Source: Kappaphycus alvarezii | Lineage: Eukaryota; Rhodophyta; Florideophyceae; Gigartinales; Solieriaceae | Direction: 5' to 3' | Assembly: GCA_002205965.3 (NCBI GenBank) | Contig: NADL03000753.1 | Span: 1,798,001 to 1,862,000 of the forward strand | Length of the DNA: 64,000 nt | Part shown: one piece after another, positions 46,431 to 58,547 of the stretch | Numbering within the stretch: the first letter of the stretch is position 1 | How the letters are laid out: each line of letters opens with the position of its first letter | The notes under the pieces: model-generated | What the model was told of the DNA's origin: nothing | Databases searched by the model: none | What the model saw: the letters and a program-made list of their open reading frames with translations, nothing else | Position numbers and translations under genes: made by a program

Positions 46431-49400
46431 CATTTATTTGGTAAGATTCCTGTAATATAAGCAATTAAACCATATAAGAATCAGATGTTGGTTTTTATCT
46501 TCCTTTTTCTCGTATCGATTTCATTTATAGAAGAAATGATCTATTTCCGTATATCAGTTCGCCGATCAGGTTCTTGAAAGGGAGAAGAGATTTAGATCCA
46601 TTTCAATAATAATACTGCCACTGCTGGCACATTTCTGTGCCCCTTAGAGTAGTTCGTTCTGAAAATAGCCCGCATATCTGGCTTCACAGTAGATTTATAA
46701 TCCCATCGTTGTTTACGTCCGTTGACATATGCACAGTGACTGCCGAATGACCGGACCATTCTGGTCGTTAAATTTGGCTCAGAGTAAAATCCAAGATGCC
46801 TATAAACCCAAGGAATTATGAAACTCTCGTGGATAATCATCTTCGATCCTCTTGCGTCGGCCATCTCACCTCAACTCCCATTGCATCACATAGCATAGAA
46901 TATGAAAAGATTATCAATGCTTATTAAAACATATATTGTAGTAAAAGCATAAGATCCCGTGTTTCTGCCTTTTTGAGATCGCGCTGCACGTTAGCTGTCG
47001 AGTCTCTCGATTTAATAAGGAAAATCATCTTTTCATCTTTAAAAGGAATTATTAACGTAAAAGAGATGTTCAAATAGAGGTACCAATGAGATTCACAGAT
47101 TATTCACTGTCTACATTGTTATTTAAGGAGCTAATGAGGATGTTAGAATCATAAGCTTAGAGATAGACGCGTTATAGATAAAAAGCAGGTGTGGAGATGC
47201 ATTATAACGGCGAACGAAATGTTTTCATCTCCATCTTCGGATTGAAACTGATGGGAAATGTTTCGTTTGATGTTATTCCAAGTTTACACATTCCTAACCT
47301 GGTGTGGATGTGCTAAACTGCAATTTTCTAATGATTTGCGATGTGATGTACTACAGCACATCACGATTTGATAACATGGCTGCATGCTTTCAATCTCTTG
47401 CTCAAATCTTGCCATCATTTCATAAAAAAACTTATAACTTTTCTTCCCGTGTTTCACTGCGTGCTATTTCCAAAACATGGGCTGTCTTTCATAATAACTC
47501 TAATAAAACTAAGAAGTGAATTATCTTCAAGGAGAGCAAGGTAGCATTATCGGAATACAATAAACTGTTCACTACCACCATAAAGTTGACTGGATATCAG
47601 CCGGCTTATCTATTACAGTAAATGAATGTGTAGTACCCCCTGGTAATCAATTGGACTAGATCAACTATCATCTACGCATATCAGTTAAAATATACAGAAA
47701 GGAGATATAAACTGCCCAGAACGCATGGAAAAACCTGATTCATAGAGTAGGCTAGTGAAATAAGCGGATTATAATGCAGTATTGGAAGAGTAATATGCTT
47801 TGTTTATCTTTTTATCTTTTTTGAATTGACAAATTTTCTCCTTTTCTGTTTTCTTTGCTTATTTCAATAAATAGAAAAATAAACAAATTCCGGCGCTCAT
47901 ACACTAAATAGGCGAGATGATCCGGGTTTACTATATTCATAAGATTATTCTCCACGTCATTCCCCTGCGTAGAGTCTGTTTCACAAGTTTTGAAAATTCC
48001 CCGCTCCGCTGCTATGTTTTCTTCTCAAATGATCTTTATGCTGTCCGCTTTGCTTTTGTATCCCCATTTTTGAACTCTAAAGAATTTGATATTGTCATTC
48101 CAGCAGGAGAAAGTTTATTGGTGTTATCATCTTCGTACCATTCTTCTATTCACGATCGTTGTAAGCTTTCGTGCAATGAGAGAAAGCTTTTCATATCTTT
48201 TCAGATGTACTGTATTTATAAAGAAGGAACAATTAAACAACACAATTAACTTCTTTGAGTAACTAGAGCGAATTTTTTCCCGGAATTCGTCTAGGGTAGC
48301 TTCAGATCACTGCGAAAATGAAGCGGATGCAAAGAATTTAACACAGAAGTGAAATACATAAGGGCGATTAATAATCCTTCTTCTCAACTTCATCTATGAG
48401 CGTACCAATTTGAGTATTCTGTCGCTTGAAAAGACGTATCTATGAAGAAGTCAGTCCCTTCCTCGCTTGCAAAGCTAGGTTCTCCATCCTTTGACTTATC
48501 CTGCTGTAACTTTTAGTCCTCTCTTTACCGCAAGGACCGGGACCGATGGCCATCCTTTTAGTCGTACAGTTTATTCATTAATTATATCCGAATATTTTCG
48601 TATTTTGGTGCTTGAATAGCCTCAAAAAGTCATTGACATTAACATTGCCCATTCAGGACTGCGATACCGGCACCGTAAGTCCAAGGGTGAATTGAAGCTG
48701 CATTTACAGTACATCTCTCCCCTTGAGCTTCTATATATAAATCTTAAGACCCGAGAAAGGAGTGAAAAATGCATTACGGTTGGAGGTGAGTTTTCGTTGT
48801 TTTCATTGGGTATATTAAAGCCGAAACGATCCGTAGCAATGATTCATATGAAAACCTTGTTTTATTATTTTCTAGGTGAATTATTCGCACTTAGCGATCC
48901 AAACTCCAGCTTTTGTATACAAATTAGAACTTTAACGGTGGGTCTGGTAGCATTAAAACATTTTCTATTGCAGAGTTGCTTGAATCGGTTCTGAAAAAAC
49001 GATCTTCTTCGAACCGCACTGAACTTACGTAAAAAATACAGGTGCGTTCGGTTATATCTCTAAATATCCAAAGATTCGGGATGCACAGTATGGCTCTCCA
49101 ACTCGGATGGTTACGCGCGTTACCCAGACCTTCAAGGGATCTGAGCTCTACAAAACCAAAGCCCTACTCTCCTTCGATGATAGAGCTGCTTTAACTCATT
49201 GCGCTTGAGAGGAAGGGGGATTGGACGCTCATGTCTGTTTGTTTTTACTTGTATCTTAATGTCTGGATGAATACCCTCTTCAAAGAGAAAGCTTGAGAAT
49301 CCGACATACACTAAGAAAATCTGGCAGACTAGAATGACATTTAAGAAATCCATATTCCCTCTTGGTGGTTGCACCCGTTGGGTGGTAAAGAGAACTCCAA

Positions 49401-50829
49401 AAGGTGTTAAGGGGCGCAGATAGCTCATTTTAGTTAGTTTTCCCTTCTAGAAATCTTTTGCTCTCCATTGGCGACTATGGAACTTTTTGCGATATTTTTT
49501 CATCCGATTGTACCAAATCAGACACGTGATCGATTGGGCACAAATCTTGGGGAGTAATCACAAGAAATGCAGTTAGTCAACAGATTAGTTCAAATTCGGT
49601 GGCCGGAGATGTCCCTTCAGTCGCAAAAAGCACACCACATCATCGTACTGCTTCTTACAACTTGATGCAAATATTTAGGAGGAGTCTCGCACTCTGATCC
49701 GAACGTAGCCGTATAAATTCTAGAAAGAATAAACAGAGATTGAGCCATTGGACAGATGTCATTTGTTACATCGATAGAACTAGAGATATCGGAATTCGCG
49801 ACACTCCCTCTCCGTCACCCAAATTTCAAGGATATAGAGACAGTGTTCTGAATGGAACGGTTACAGTCGACTCGAAAACCAACAGATTGTCATCTTTATG
49901 AAGACGGCAGAACTAATTTAATGCGTCACAAGAAGCAAGGGTGTGTAGCCTTACATTCGTGCGAAACTGAGAACATTTAGCTCTGTAAAGCTTAAAAGGA
50001 GCCTTTAGGTTGTCTAACTTCTTTGCGGCCTAATGAGTGCAAAAAATCTTTATATCGACTATGGTCGAACTCTCCGGCTCTATTAGCTTCGTACGAATTC
50101 AGTCTATTAATAAGCGCAACATACACTTCGATACTCGCTATTACTTTGTCGGGGATGCTTTAGTTGCGAAAATATACTCGCTTCGCACCATCGCACTGAG
50201 GATTAATTCTCTGGTATTAAAAAGGTAACTTTACTTTATTTCAAATTAGTTGTATTTACTGATGCTTTTGGCATTTCCAAACAAATTTTCTGCAAGCAGT
50301 ACACTTGTAAAGTTATCTATTCGCGGGGGCGCTTTGAGTATCAAATAGTAGTTCATGGGGGCGTTTTATTGTATGTAACCAGCTGCTGAAAGCTATTCTG
50401 ACTGCTGGTGTAAGATTTTATCGAAACATTACAGCGATGAAAAGTTTTTAATGATGGTTAATTTAGAATTTGACCGTTTCAGATCTATGACCTGATGTTC
50501 TTAGATCAGCTCACATAGTTCGGGTTTATCTTTCACCGTCATCGCTTATGCTTCTGGAACTTTAGGGACAGTTCTAGAGCTTTGAAGGACCAGGCTCACA
50601 GTCTTTTTAAGATCAATAAAATCTCACTCCTCGACTTAGTACCGATTCACTACTAACTTTTATCGTTTAAACTATCTCTCTTCATCCCTCACTCTCAGTC
50701 TGCTCTCACTTGTCTTCTTTCTCCCTCTCTTCTTCATCCCTTGGTATCCATAGCTGACCTTGTACTCCTTCCCAACAAATCTTCTTCAAGTCACAGTTCA
50801 GAAATATTGGGACCACATTTGGTGGAGCT
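46431..50829. other. AT-rich stretch, no recognised gene
   Basis: Stops occur frequently in all frames; the longest frames are 110 codons (47917-48249 plus), 100 codons (48692-48994 plus), 98 codons (49132-49428 minus) and 90 codons (46592-46864 minus), with no recognisable domain. An A/T-rich pyrimidine tract lies at 50690-50745. Confidence 0.5.
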
Positions 50830-51735
50830 GTAAATCGACGTGGGCTAGAATCGCCAGCAAAAATCGGATTGTTGTGAATTTGATCACTAGCGGAAATTTA
50901 TTTGCGTAGTTAACAAATTCAATCTGCTCGGAACCCCGCGAAAACAGACGGTACGTTCCTCTTTGAATGAACTTACCGTTATCATCCGGTATATCATTTA
51001 TAATGAAAAATCACTCAGAGGTGAGATTATAAGAGGCTTCTGATCATAACACTAGCGTCCTGGTTTGGTTTTTGAGTTGATGCTTTAGCATTTGTCGATT
51101 TTTCGGACAGAAATGTGGCATGTTATTGGCATGAATCGATGATTTGAAGGATTTTGGTACGATTTACTCTCCACTTGGTGCAGCACTTAAGCTAGTTCGA
51201 ACTATAATTGTCCATCGGTGACGCAGTGGGCGTTTTGATAGAAATGAGCGGCGCAGTGCTGTGTCACCAGTATCATCGTATTTTTTAGCAGTTTTCTGCT
51301 TTAATAACAAAGTATTAGCCATGAAAGACGGGAAAATATCTTTATTTTAGACGTCATCAGCCTTACTTGGTAGCTCTAGTATTCAACCTTGTTTTTTATC
51401 AGGGTCAATTGGTTCCGAATCGTTTCGTCATCACTAGTTGCTTCCTGTGGATTAAAATAGACTTAATGCAGTAAATTTTCGGTGAACAGATAAAGCCATG
51501 ACCTAGGCTTATCGAGCTGCATATACTTTGAGATAATATCTCGACATAACCTATCATCCAACACTTTGTGCCTTAGTCCCAGTGGATAACGAACAAACAT
51601 TTCCTTTGCCGTGCAGAAGTCAAACTTGCGTACATCATTACCAGGTACCATGTACCAACAGTGAAATCTGAGCACCCGTAAGTGAGACAATTCAGGCTTT
51701 TCTGCATCCAGAAATGATAATGTGTGACTAATGTG
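50830..51735 (-). mobile_element. Copia pol relic, very old
   Basis: Minus-strand protein likeness to the younger copia element next to it: the piece at 51690-51463 reads MSHLRVLRFHCWYM and later YPLGLRHKVLDDRLCRDIIS against SHLRVFGCQCWYK and YPAGTKAYKVWDDELNRVVIS. DNA likeness also covers 50840-51130 versus 54780-55040. Heavily decayed with many breaks. Confidence 0.75.
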
Positions 51736-52350
51736 CTGAAGAAAGAAAATTGGAAGGAGATGAACAAGTTGGTAAGAGGTTTCGAATCTGTGCCTAGCCT
51801 AGCTGATTTATTTATTGTAGCTCGGAGGCAAGGCTTATATGCCACTCTGAGACTACACCCTCATACCAACTCTGAAATTCTGTTGTTGATTTGGCAAGAC
51901 GATCACATGACCCACATCGGTGATGATGAGTTGCGCGATAGGGAAGGCTGGTGGGAGAGAGGATGAAGCTGCGGGCTTAGCTACCCAGAATTTACTTGGT
52001 GCTCGAAAACTTCGACCTTAAGTACATTCTAAACTACTCGCTACTTCATTTCCTCCATTTACAAAATCCCATAAACCAAACCATTTGGGCAAGTTGAAAG
52101 ATATTGGCCCAGCAAAAACGTTCTTTGAGTCCATTTTCGAACTGCTTCCAAAGCTGCCAAATTTGCATAAAACAAACTGGCCCACTAGACACATGAATGC
52201 AGTGCCTTATTTCCGCAGCCTGTCGGCACCGAATTTGCTTGGGCCATAATAACGTACTCAAACCCTCATACAAATCATAGAATATGGTAAATGTTCTGAG
52301 ATGCAGCCGGAGGGTGTAGCCAGGCACGTAAAAGTAACTAGAAACCTCAT

Positions 52351-52640
52351 ACATATTATAGAATCAAGAATCGCTTCCATAGTGCAGCCGGAGGATGCAG
52401 CCGGGGCAGGGAATCATAACTAGGATCCTCATACACATTATAGAATCAAGAGTCGCTTCCATAATGCAGCCGGAGGATGCAGCCGGGTGCAGAATCATAA
52501 CTAGAATCCTCATACACATTATAGAATCAAGAGTCGCTTCCATAATGCAGCCGGAGGATGCAGCCGGGTGCAGAATCATAACTAGATCCTCATACACATT
52601 ATAGAATCAAGAGTCGCTTCCATAATGCAGCCGGAGGATG
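52351..52640. repeat. 80-bp minisatellite in copia 3' LTR
   Basis: About four tandem units of 79-81 bp, each with TATAGAATCAAGAGTCGC, GCAGCCGGAGGATGCAGCC and ATCATAACTAGA. It is related to, but distinct from, the ~72-bp array in the other LTR. Confidence 0.85.
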
Positions 52641-52799
52641 GAACCGACAGTGCAGTGGTGGAATGCAGTCGTGGATGCAGCCAGGGAGTGTAGTAGTGGA
52701 ATGCAGCCGGCGGATGCAGCCGGCTATCTACTGTACGTTCAATCAACGGAGCGGTGTAATTATGACAACGATTCGCATAACCACCCCTTACTGTATGAA

Positions 52800-52900
52800 T
52801 TCAAGTACAGTACGAAGTACAATACAAAGTACAGTACGAAGTATAGTACGAAGTACAGGACGAAGTATAGTACGAAGTACAGTACGAAGTACAGTTCCAC
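52800..52900. repeat. 12-bp microsatellite AGTACAGTACGA
   Basis: About eight tandem 12-bp units with small changes, giving a TKYS repeat in one plus-strand frame, which I regard as chance coding. It is made of the GTAC palindrome common in this genome. Confidence 0.85.
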
Positions 52901-53496
52901 AACTGACAATAGTACAACACGTGGACACCACTGCACCAATAGTTTCTACGCTTTTCTGTACCACGTGTACATCGCATACACCAATGCCAACCTGTACACG
53001 TGTATATGTCTTATTCAGCACAGCTCCCGTACACTACATTCCTCACACCCTTACAGCACATTTCCCTACGTAAAGGGACCCCCTAAACAACATTTTGACC
53101 TCTAAAATAGCTCATAAATAACCGTTATATCCCATACTGCCTTTGAACAACTAAAACCAGCCAAGGAACCTCTACAACACCTGACACGTGTACATCCTGG
53201 GCCAATAGAATTGCAGTATTGTCCCTGTCAGCGAATAGGATTAAAGCAGGCAATTCTTAGCCTAGGCATTATGGGCCAAGTTCCACTTGTCAACAATTAT
53301 GCAAAATTTGCATTTTTCGTCGACCCCCTGAAAATGGCCTTTCGTCCCCGGCAACTTTGCTTTTCGGGTAAATTTGGCATATATTTCCCTTCAGAACCAC
53401 ATGTGTCCACGTGTACACATATACAGCTTCCCAACCTCCGTGCGAGACGTCTAGTCAGTGCGATGGGCGTGTGATCGTCTCACGAAATCACCAACA

Positions 53497-53509
53497 CCCC
53501 CCCTCGATC
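53497..53509 (-). promoter_or_regulatory. Polypurine tract of the whole-looking copia element
   Basis: GATCGAGGGGGGG on the minus strand directly precedes the TGTTGG LTR start. The same tract (GATCGAGGGGAG and ATCGAGGGGGAG) is at the matching place in the next two elements. Confidence 0.8.
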
Positions 53510-53516
53510 ACATGCC

Positions 53517-56500
53517 CTAAGCATCGCGCAGATCCCCAAGTCCCAGAAACCTCACACATTTATTGAACGAAAGTCGTCCAAGAGGCTTCGTTAGTATATC
53601 TGCTGGCATTTCGGAAGACGGTACATGGAAGAGGGAAACAATATTGCGATGGATAGCATCTCTGACAAAGTGGTATGAGATATCGATATGCTTGTTACGC
53701 CGGTTGACCCCCTCGTTGCCTGCAAAGGATATAGTTCCTGTATTATCGCAACCGATAGTAACAGTACCATCTTCTGATTTTCCCAATGCATCTGTCAGGA
53801 GGCATCTTAGCCAGGCGGCTTCTTTGCAGGCATCACAAAGCGCGATGTACTCTGCTTCGCAGGTAGACTTTGCAACAACCGTTTGCTTCCTCGACGACCA
53901 GCTGACGGCTCCTCCACAAAGCTTGAATACATAGCCGCTGGTGGACTTTCTTGAACTCAAGCAGCCACCCCAGTCCGCATCACTAAAGCCTTCGAGGTAC
54001 TCCACTGAGAGATTTCCGTTTAGGATAACACCAGTTGAGAGTGTTCCTTTGATGAACCTCAAAACCCTTTTCGCAGCCTGCCAGTGGTCCTCGCGAGGCT
54101 TCTCACAGTGTTGAGACAATTTGCCAACGGCGTATGCTAAATCTGGACGAGAACCAACCATCAGGAACATCAGACAGCCGATGATCTGTCGATACGGGAC
54201 ATCGCAGTACGGGCTTGTCGAAGACTCGGGATGGAATCCCTGTTCCATTGGTGTACTCACGGAATTACAGCTGACCATTCCAAAACGTTTCAGTACGGAT
54301 TCGGCATACGCTTTCTGCGATATACAGACTAGCTTGGACGACCTTTTCCTACTAATTTCAAGCCCTATGCACTTTTTCGCCTCTCCCAGGTCTTTCATCT
54401 CAAACCTTTTATTTAATTCCGCTTTCATCCAGGCTACGGCGGTTAGATCACTACCGGCGAGCAGCAAGTCATCCACATAAAGGGCAATGAGCATTATGCT
54501 GTCATTCGATATGTTTGTGTACAAGCAAGCGTCACTTCTCGTGGTCTTAAACCCAAGCCCATTAATCAAGAAGTCGTCAATCTTTTTGTGCCATTGACGA
54601 CTCGCTTGTTTAAGGCCATAAATAGCCTTGAGGAGTTTGCAAACATGGTTTGGTTTGGAAGGGTCGATGCATCCTTCGGGTTGTTCCATGTAAATATCCT
54701 CCTCTAATTCTCCATTTAGAAACGCGGTGACTACGTCCATTTGGTGAAGCTCTAAGTCAAATTGCGCAACCATAGCCAGTAGCAATCGAATTGTCGTGAA
54801 TTTGATTACCGGGGCGAAAGTCTCTGAGTAATCAACTCCTTCAATCTGCTGGAAACCTCTTACGACTAGGCGACCCTTTCCTTGCTGAATGAGGTGGCCC
54901 TGATCATCTGGAATATCTTTAACGGTGAAAACCCAGCGCGATGTGAGGATGTTAGAGGCCTGTGAGCGCGGAACCAGCGTCCAAGTCTGGTTTTTGCGTT
55001 GTGATTTTAACTCTTTGTCAACTGCTTTCTGCCAGAAATCTGGTTGCGTCCCACTCATCGCTTCCTTGAACGAGTCTGGTACCGGAACATCCTCATTAGA
55101 CGTGCTGAGTATATTAGTTCCTAAGAGGCCCTTCCACCATTGTCTTGGTGGGCGGCGTGATCGACCTGATCTGCGAAGTGGTACATTGCTAGATCCATCT
55201 CCGTCTGCACCACCCGTATGTTCTGGTTCCGAGCTCGCATCCGGGGGCTCTGGGTTCATATTTGGATTTAGAACGGGCTCATTTTGACCTCTCGATGACT
55301 CAGAGTCTCCATTTTCACCGATATTTGCCATTAAAGTATCGGGGTCAGTTTCGTCAGCAACGCCCACATCCTCTGGCTCAAAATTCTCGTCATTTTGATG
55401 CGATATACTGTCGTCAACCGAACAAGGCCCTCGCCTGGACTCATCAAACTGCACATTTCGTGAGATAACTACGCGATTCAGTTCGTCATCCCATACCTTG
55501 TAGGCCTTCGTTCCGGCTGGGTATCCAAGAAACATTCCTTTCACTGCACGTTCATCAAGTTTCTGCACCTCATGGGCATGCAGTTTGTACCAGCATTGGC
55601 AGCCAAATACCCTCAAGTGAGACACATCTGGTTTATCCTTCATCCACAAGTGATGAGGCGTAATGGAACTTCCCAGGGCTCTGTTTGTTACACGATTCCG
55701 CACATACACGGCATTGTCTAGGGCTTCAGCCCAAAATGACTTTGGAACCTGCATGTGGGACAGCATAGACCGAACCAGATCTATCAATGTACGGTTGAAC
55801 CGTTCTGCGACGCCATTTTGTTCAGGCGTGTACGCGGCGGTCGTTTGATGAACCGTTCCTTGTGAAGATAAGAAGGATTGGAACTGCGAGGAAAGATACT
55901 CCCCTCCACGATCTGAACGAAACACTTTCACTCGCTGACCGGTATGGGTAAGGGCATAATTGGCAAACTTCTTATAGAACTCGAAAGTTTCATCTTTACT
56001 TTTCATCGGATAGACAACGCTCCAGTTGGAGTAATCATCGATGAATGTGACAAAGTATCTCGCACCACCTAATGACTGTGTTTGGAGTGGGCCACAGACG
56101 TCCGAATGGACTAAGTCTAGCAGCTGCTTTGCCCTACCTCCTGAGCGATGTTTGGGAATTACAGCACGAGTTGCTTTTCCTACCACACAAGCATCGCATT
56201 TCACGGAATCACAGTCAGAAGATGAGCCAATATCTTTGGTATCATTTGAAGAAGAAAGATGAAGTCCACTTACCACGTTCTTGCGAGACATAGACAAGAT
56301 TCCTTGAGTATGAACGTGCGCAAGTCTTTCGTGCCACGTCTTCAAGGAGGCTTTGTGTGCCGAATGAGTCATATCACACGTATCAAGCACGTAGAGCTCT
56401 CCTTCACTTGTCGCGGTTGCCACAGTACAGTCATTTTTCTTTACAGTACACTTGTCACGAACAAACTGAACATCAAGTCCATTGTCGACCATCTGGCGTA

Positions 56501-56798
56501 CTGAAATTAGAGAAAAGGCAAAACTGGGAACGTGTAGCACATTGGTGAGCTTACAGGATTTTTCAATGCCGTTTACTGATAGCATCAAATGAACGTTTCC
56601 GACTCCAGCCACAATCGCACAAGCCTTGGTTCCCATCTCAACGCGGCTGTTCGAGACCTCACGGTAGTCTGTAAAGAGGCTTCTGTCAAACGTCATGTGC
56701 GCGGAGCACCCGGAATCTATAAGCCAGGTGTTAGAGGTTATTTTAACGTTAGACTTATCCGCTTTGTTCACCAGACAAATGTACTCCACCTCATTCAC
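53517..56798 (-). mobile_element. copia pol ORF (protease, integrase, RT, RNase H)
   Basis: A 1093-codon open frame. The domains in order are: aspartic protease (WLIDSGCSAHM, ~residue 25), integrase zinc part (HERLAHVHTQ with CDACVVGKA) and core (HSDVCGPLQ, FIDDYSNW, RSDRGGEYLS, PEQNGVAERFNRTL), RT (WTLVPRSQASNILTSRWVF, QMDVVTAFLNGELEED, LYVDDLLLAG) and RNase H (GFSDADWGGCLSSRKSTSGY, KHIDISYHFVRD). Length and order are normal for copia. The frame is fully open, so it looks whole. Confidence 0.95.
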
Positions 56799-56825
56799 TT
56801 CCGAGCCATCTTTTTCTTTGAGCGA

Positions 56826-57590
56826 TCATTGCCGTTGGCTTCTGTAATTGCCTCCGCTGAATCGTTCGGGTGGAGAAGGTCGCTTTCCATTGACATCCTT
56901 TCCCCAGCAACGGGAGGCGGTGTGTCCGGTGTGACCACAATTAGTGCACGTCAAGGAAGACTGGCGCCGTCCTTCGAAAACGTTCCCAATAAGGGCGGCA
57001 CTTGAAGTCATCTGTCGCCTGGACGACTTCATCGAAGCTCGTTGTTCCTCTTGAAGTAGACGACTTTTGACATACTCCACTCCAAAGGAGTTGTCTTCAG
57101 ATCCAAGAGCGTCCAGAGCAACAATGAGGCTGTGAAAACGCGGTGGAAGGCCGTTAAGCACTGCCATAGCCATCTCTTTGTCATCGATAACGACCCCCAT
57201 AGACTTCAAGCGAGCCGCCAGGTGTCTCACACGTCCAATATACGGAAGCACCTTCTCATTTTCTAGCATACTGACAGTGTAAAACTCTCTACGAGCAGCC
57301 AACTTGTTCAGCAGCGTATGTCGCTCAAACACCTCTAGAATAGCATCCCACATACCTTTGGCAGTAACAGCATCTCTTACATGGTCCAAATGGTCATCAG
57401 AAAGAGACAGCCCTATAATTGCTCTGGCTTTTCGATCTCCCTGCTTCCAAGTCCTATACGTAGAAGAATTTTCATCAGCAGGGACGTTATCATCGGTAAT
57501 GTACTGTTCTACATCGCGCAGTGCCAGAAGTAGCTGAATTTTCTGCTTCCACACATAAAAATTCGTATCCGTCAGCTTCTCTATCTTCAT
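56826..57590 (-). mobile_element. copia gag ORF
   Basis: A 254-codon open frame with the copia gag fold (KIEKLTDTNFYVWKQKIQL at the start, LNKLAARREFY in the middle) and a C-terminal CCHC knuckle (CTNCGHTGHTASRCW). It forms the particle shell. It lies directly before pol, as usual for copia. Confidence 0.92.
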
Positions 57591-57808
57591 TGACCCTCCT
57601 CCTTGATCTTCTCGCCACTCATTGCAAATAGGTTAGAGGTGCTTATGTTCTGTTCGAAGATCCCAAGCCGGGGACCGATAGTCCCTTGCAATGGCAAGCC
57701 CACCTCTATAAGAACACAGCACACGAAACTCTAAGCTAAATGCAAAGGCCGAGCACTCGCTTTTAACCAAAGTATAGGATCCCTTTTACTGCTGAGACAA
57801 AACTACTT

Positions 57809-58384
57809 TCAAGTGATCTTTCCGTTCTCGTGGCGTTTCAGAACTTCGTGGGAGTCGAACACTCTATCACAAACAGTACACCTAGGGGTCTCCTTTCTGT
57901 TCGCTACTCTAGTCCTATGACCCTTAGAATGAACGTGATCGTAGAATGTCTTAGCACTATTGCAGCTAATCTGGCAGGTCTTGCAGTACCTCTTGTGCCT
58001 CGGCGGAACTCGCTTCTTCGCCTTCAGCTCCCTTTTCGCGACTCGATCGGCAAGCGCTTTGGCTTTCTTGGCCGAGAGTCGTTGAATTTTTCTAATTGGC
58101 GTCTGTGGAGGTACTGACCTGCGGGGGATCCTATATCCTTCCTGGGCGACAGAGAGGGCGAGCGTCGGCGGCGGTGGTGTTGTCGGTTCAATAACCTCGA
58201 TCCTCTCCACACTTGACCTCCTCCCTGACGGTAAACCTCTGACCGATAGAGCCCTGGGCACTCGCGGCACCAGGGCTAATTCCGAGTCTAGCACAACCCC
58301 GCAGAAGCAGGCACAGATAGTGGAAGTGATCGTCAGTAACAGCTTTATGGAATTACAAGTCTTTAGACCAACCAAAAGGTGCAA
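57809..58384 (-). mobile_element. Extra zinc-finger ORF upstream of gag in copia element
   Basis: A 191-codon frame on the element's coding strand, between primer site and gag. It has a Pro/Thr-rich part (EPTTPPPPTLAL), a basic Lys/Arg/Ala helix (LSAKKAKALADRVAKRELKA) that could be a nuclear localisation signal, and C-terminal Cys2His2-type fingers (YCKTCQISCNSAKTFYDH and CTVCDRVFDSHEVLKRH). Such an ORF is not part of standard copia elements. The hydrophobic first 30 codons may be intronic: a donor-like TCTG|GTAAGTTAT (58434/58433), preceded by an ATG at 58449, and an acceptor-like GTGCTAG|ACTC (58288/58287) would join in phase. The donor is almost the same as that of the host CSN2 intron. 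Copia of Drosophila is known to use splicing. Function unknown; DNA or RNA binding is inferred. Confidence 0.65.
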
Positions 58385-58530
58385 AGAGAATCACTTCGAT
58401 GTGCAAAGAAATGGAATTATTCAAATAACTTACCAGAAACGTGAGACATATTCAACAGGCTGAGACAAATAAAACGAAAAAGGGCAACGACACAGGGCGA
58501 CTTACGGGAATCAAAGACAGAGATAGCGTT

Positions 58531-58547
58531 GAACTGGGCCCATAACC
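58531..58547 (-). promoter_or_regulatory. Primer binding site of the whole-looking copia element
   Basis: GGTTATGGGCCCAGTTC on the minus strand lies directly after the LTR end. It is the same as the internal initiator tRNA-Met primer site of Drosophila copia over its first 15 bases. Confidence 0.9.

Larger units (their letters stand above)
51921..53496 (-). repeat. 3' LTR of the whole-looking copia element
   Basis: About 1.58 kb. It matches 58548-60216 at both ends: the left 90 bp start TGATGATGAG in each, and the right ~340 bp are almost identical. The middle carries an 80-bp minisatellite and a 12-bp microsatellite and differs in length. Confidence 0.85.

Noticed and set aside
46592-46864. 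90-codon minus-strand frame as a possible gene
   Set aside because: No recognisable motif, AT-rich surroundings full of stops and no homologous piece elsewhere in the window.
52638-53105. 155-codon plus-strand frame with a TKYS repeat
   Set aside because: It is the translation of a 12-bp microsatellite inside a copia LTR; the other strand and the matching LTR give no conserved protein.
53211-53474. 87-codon frame found identically at 59931-60194
   Set aside because: The identity comes from the nearly identical LTR ends; the frame runs opposite to the element and has no domain, so conserved coding is not needed to explain it.
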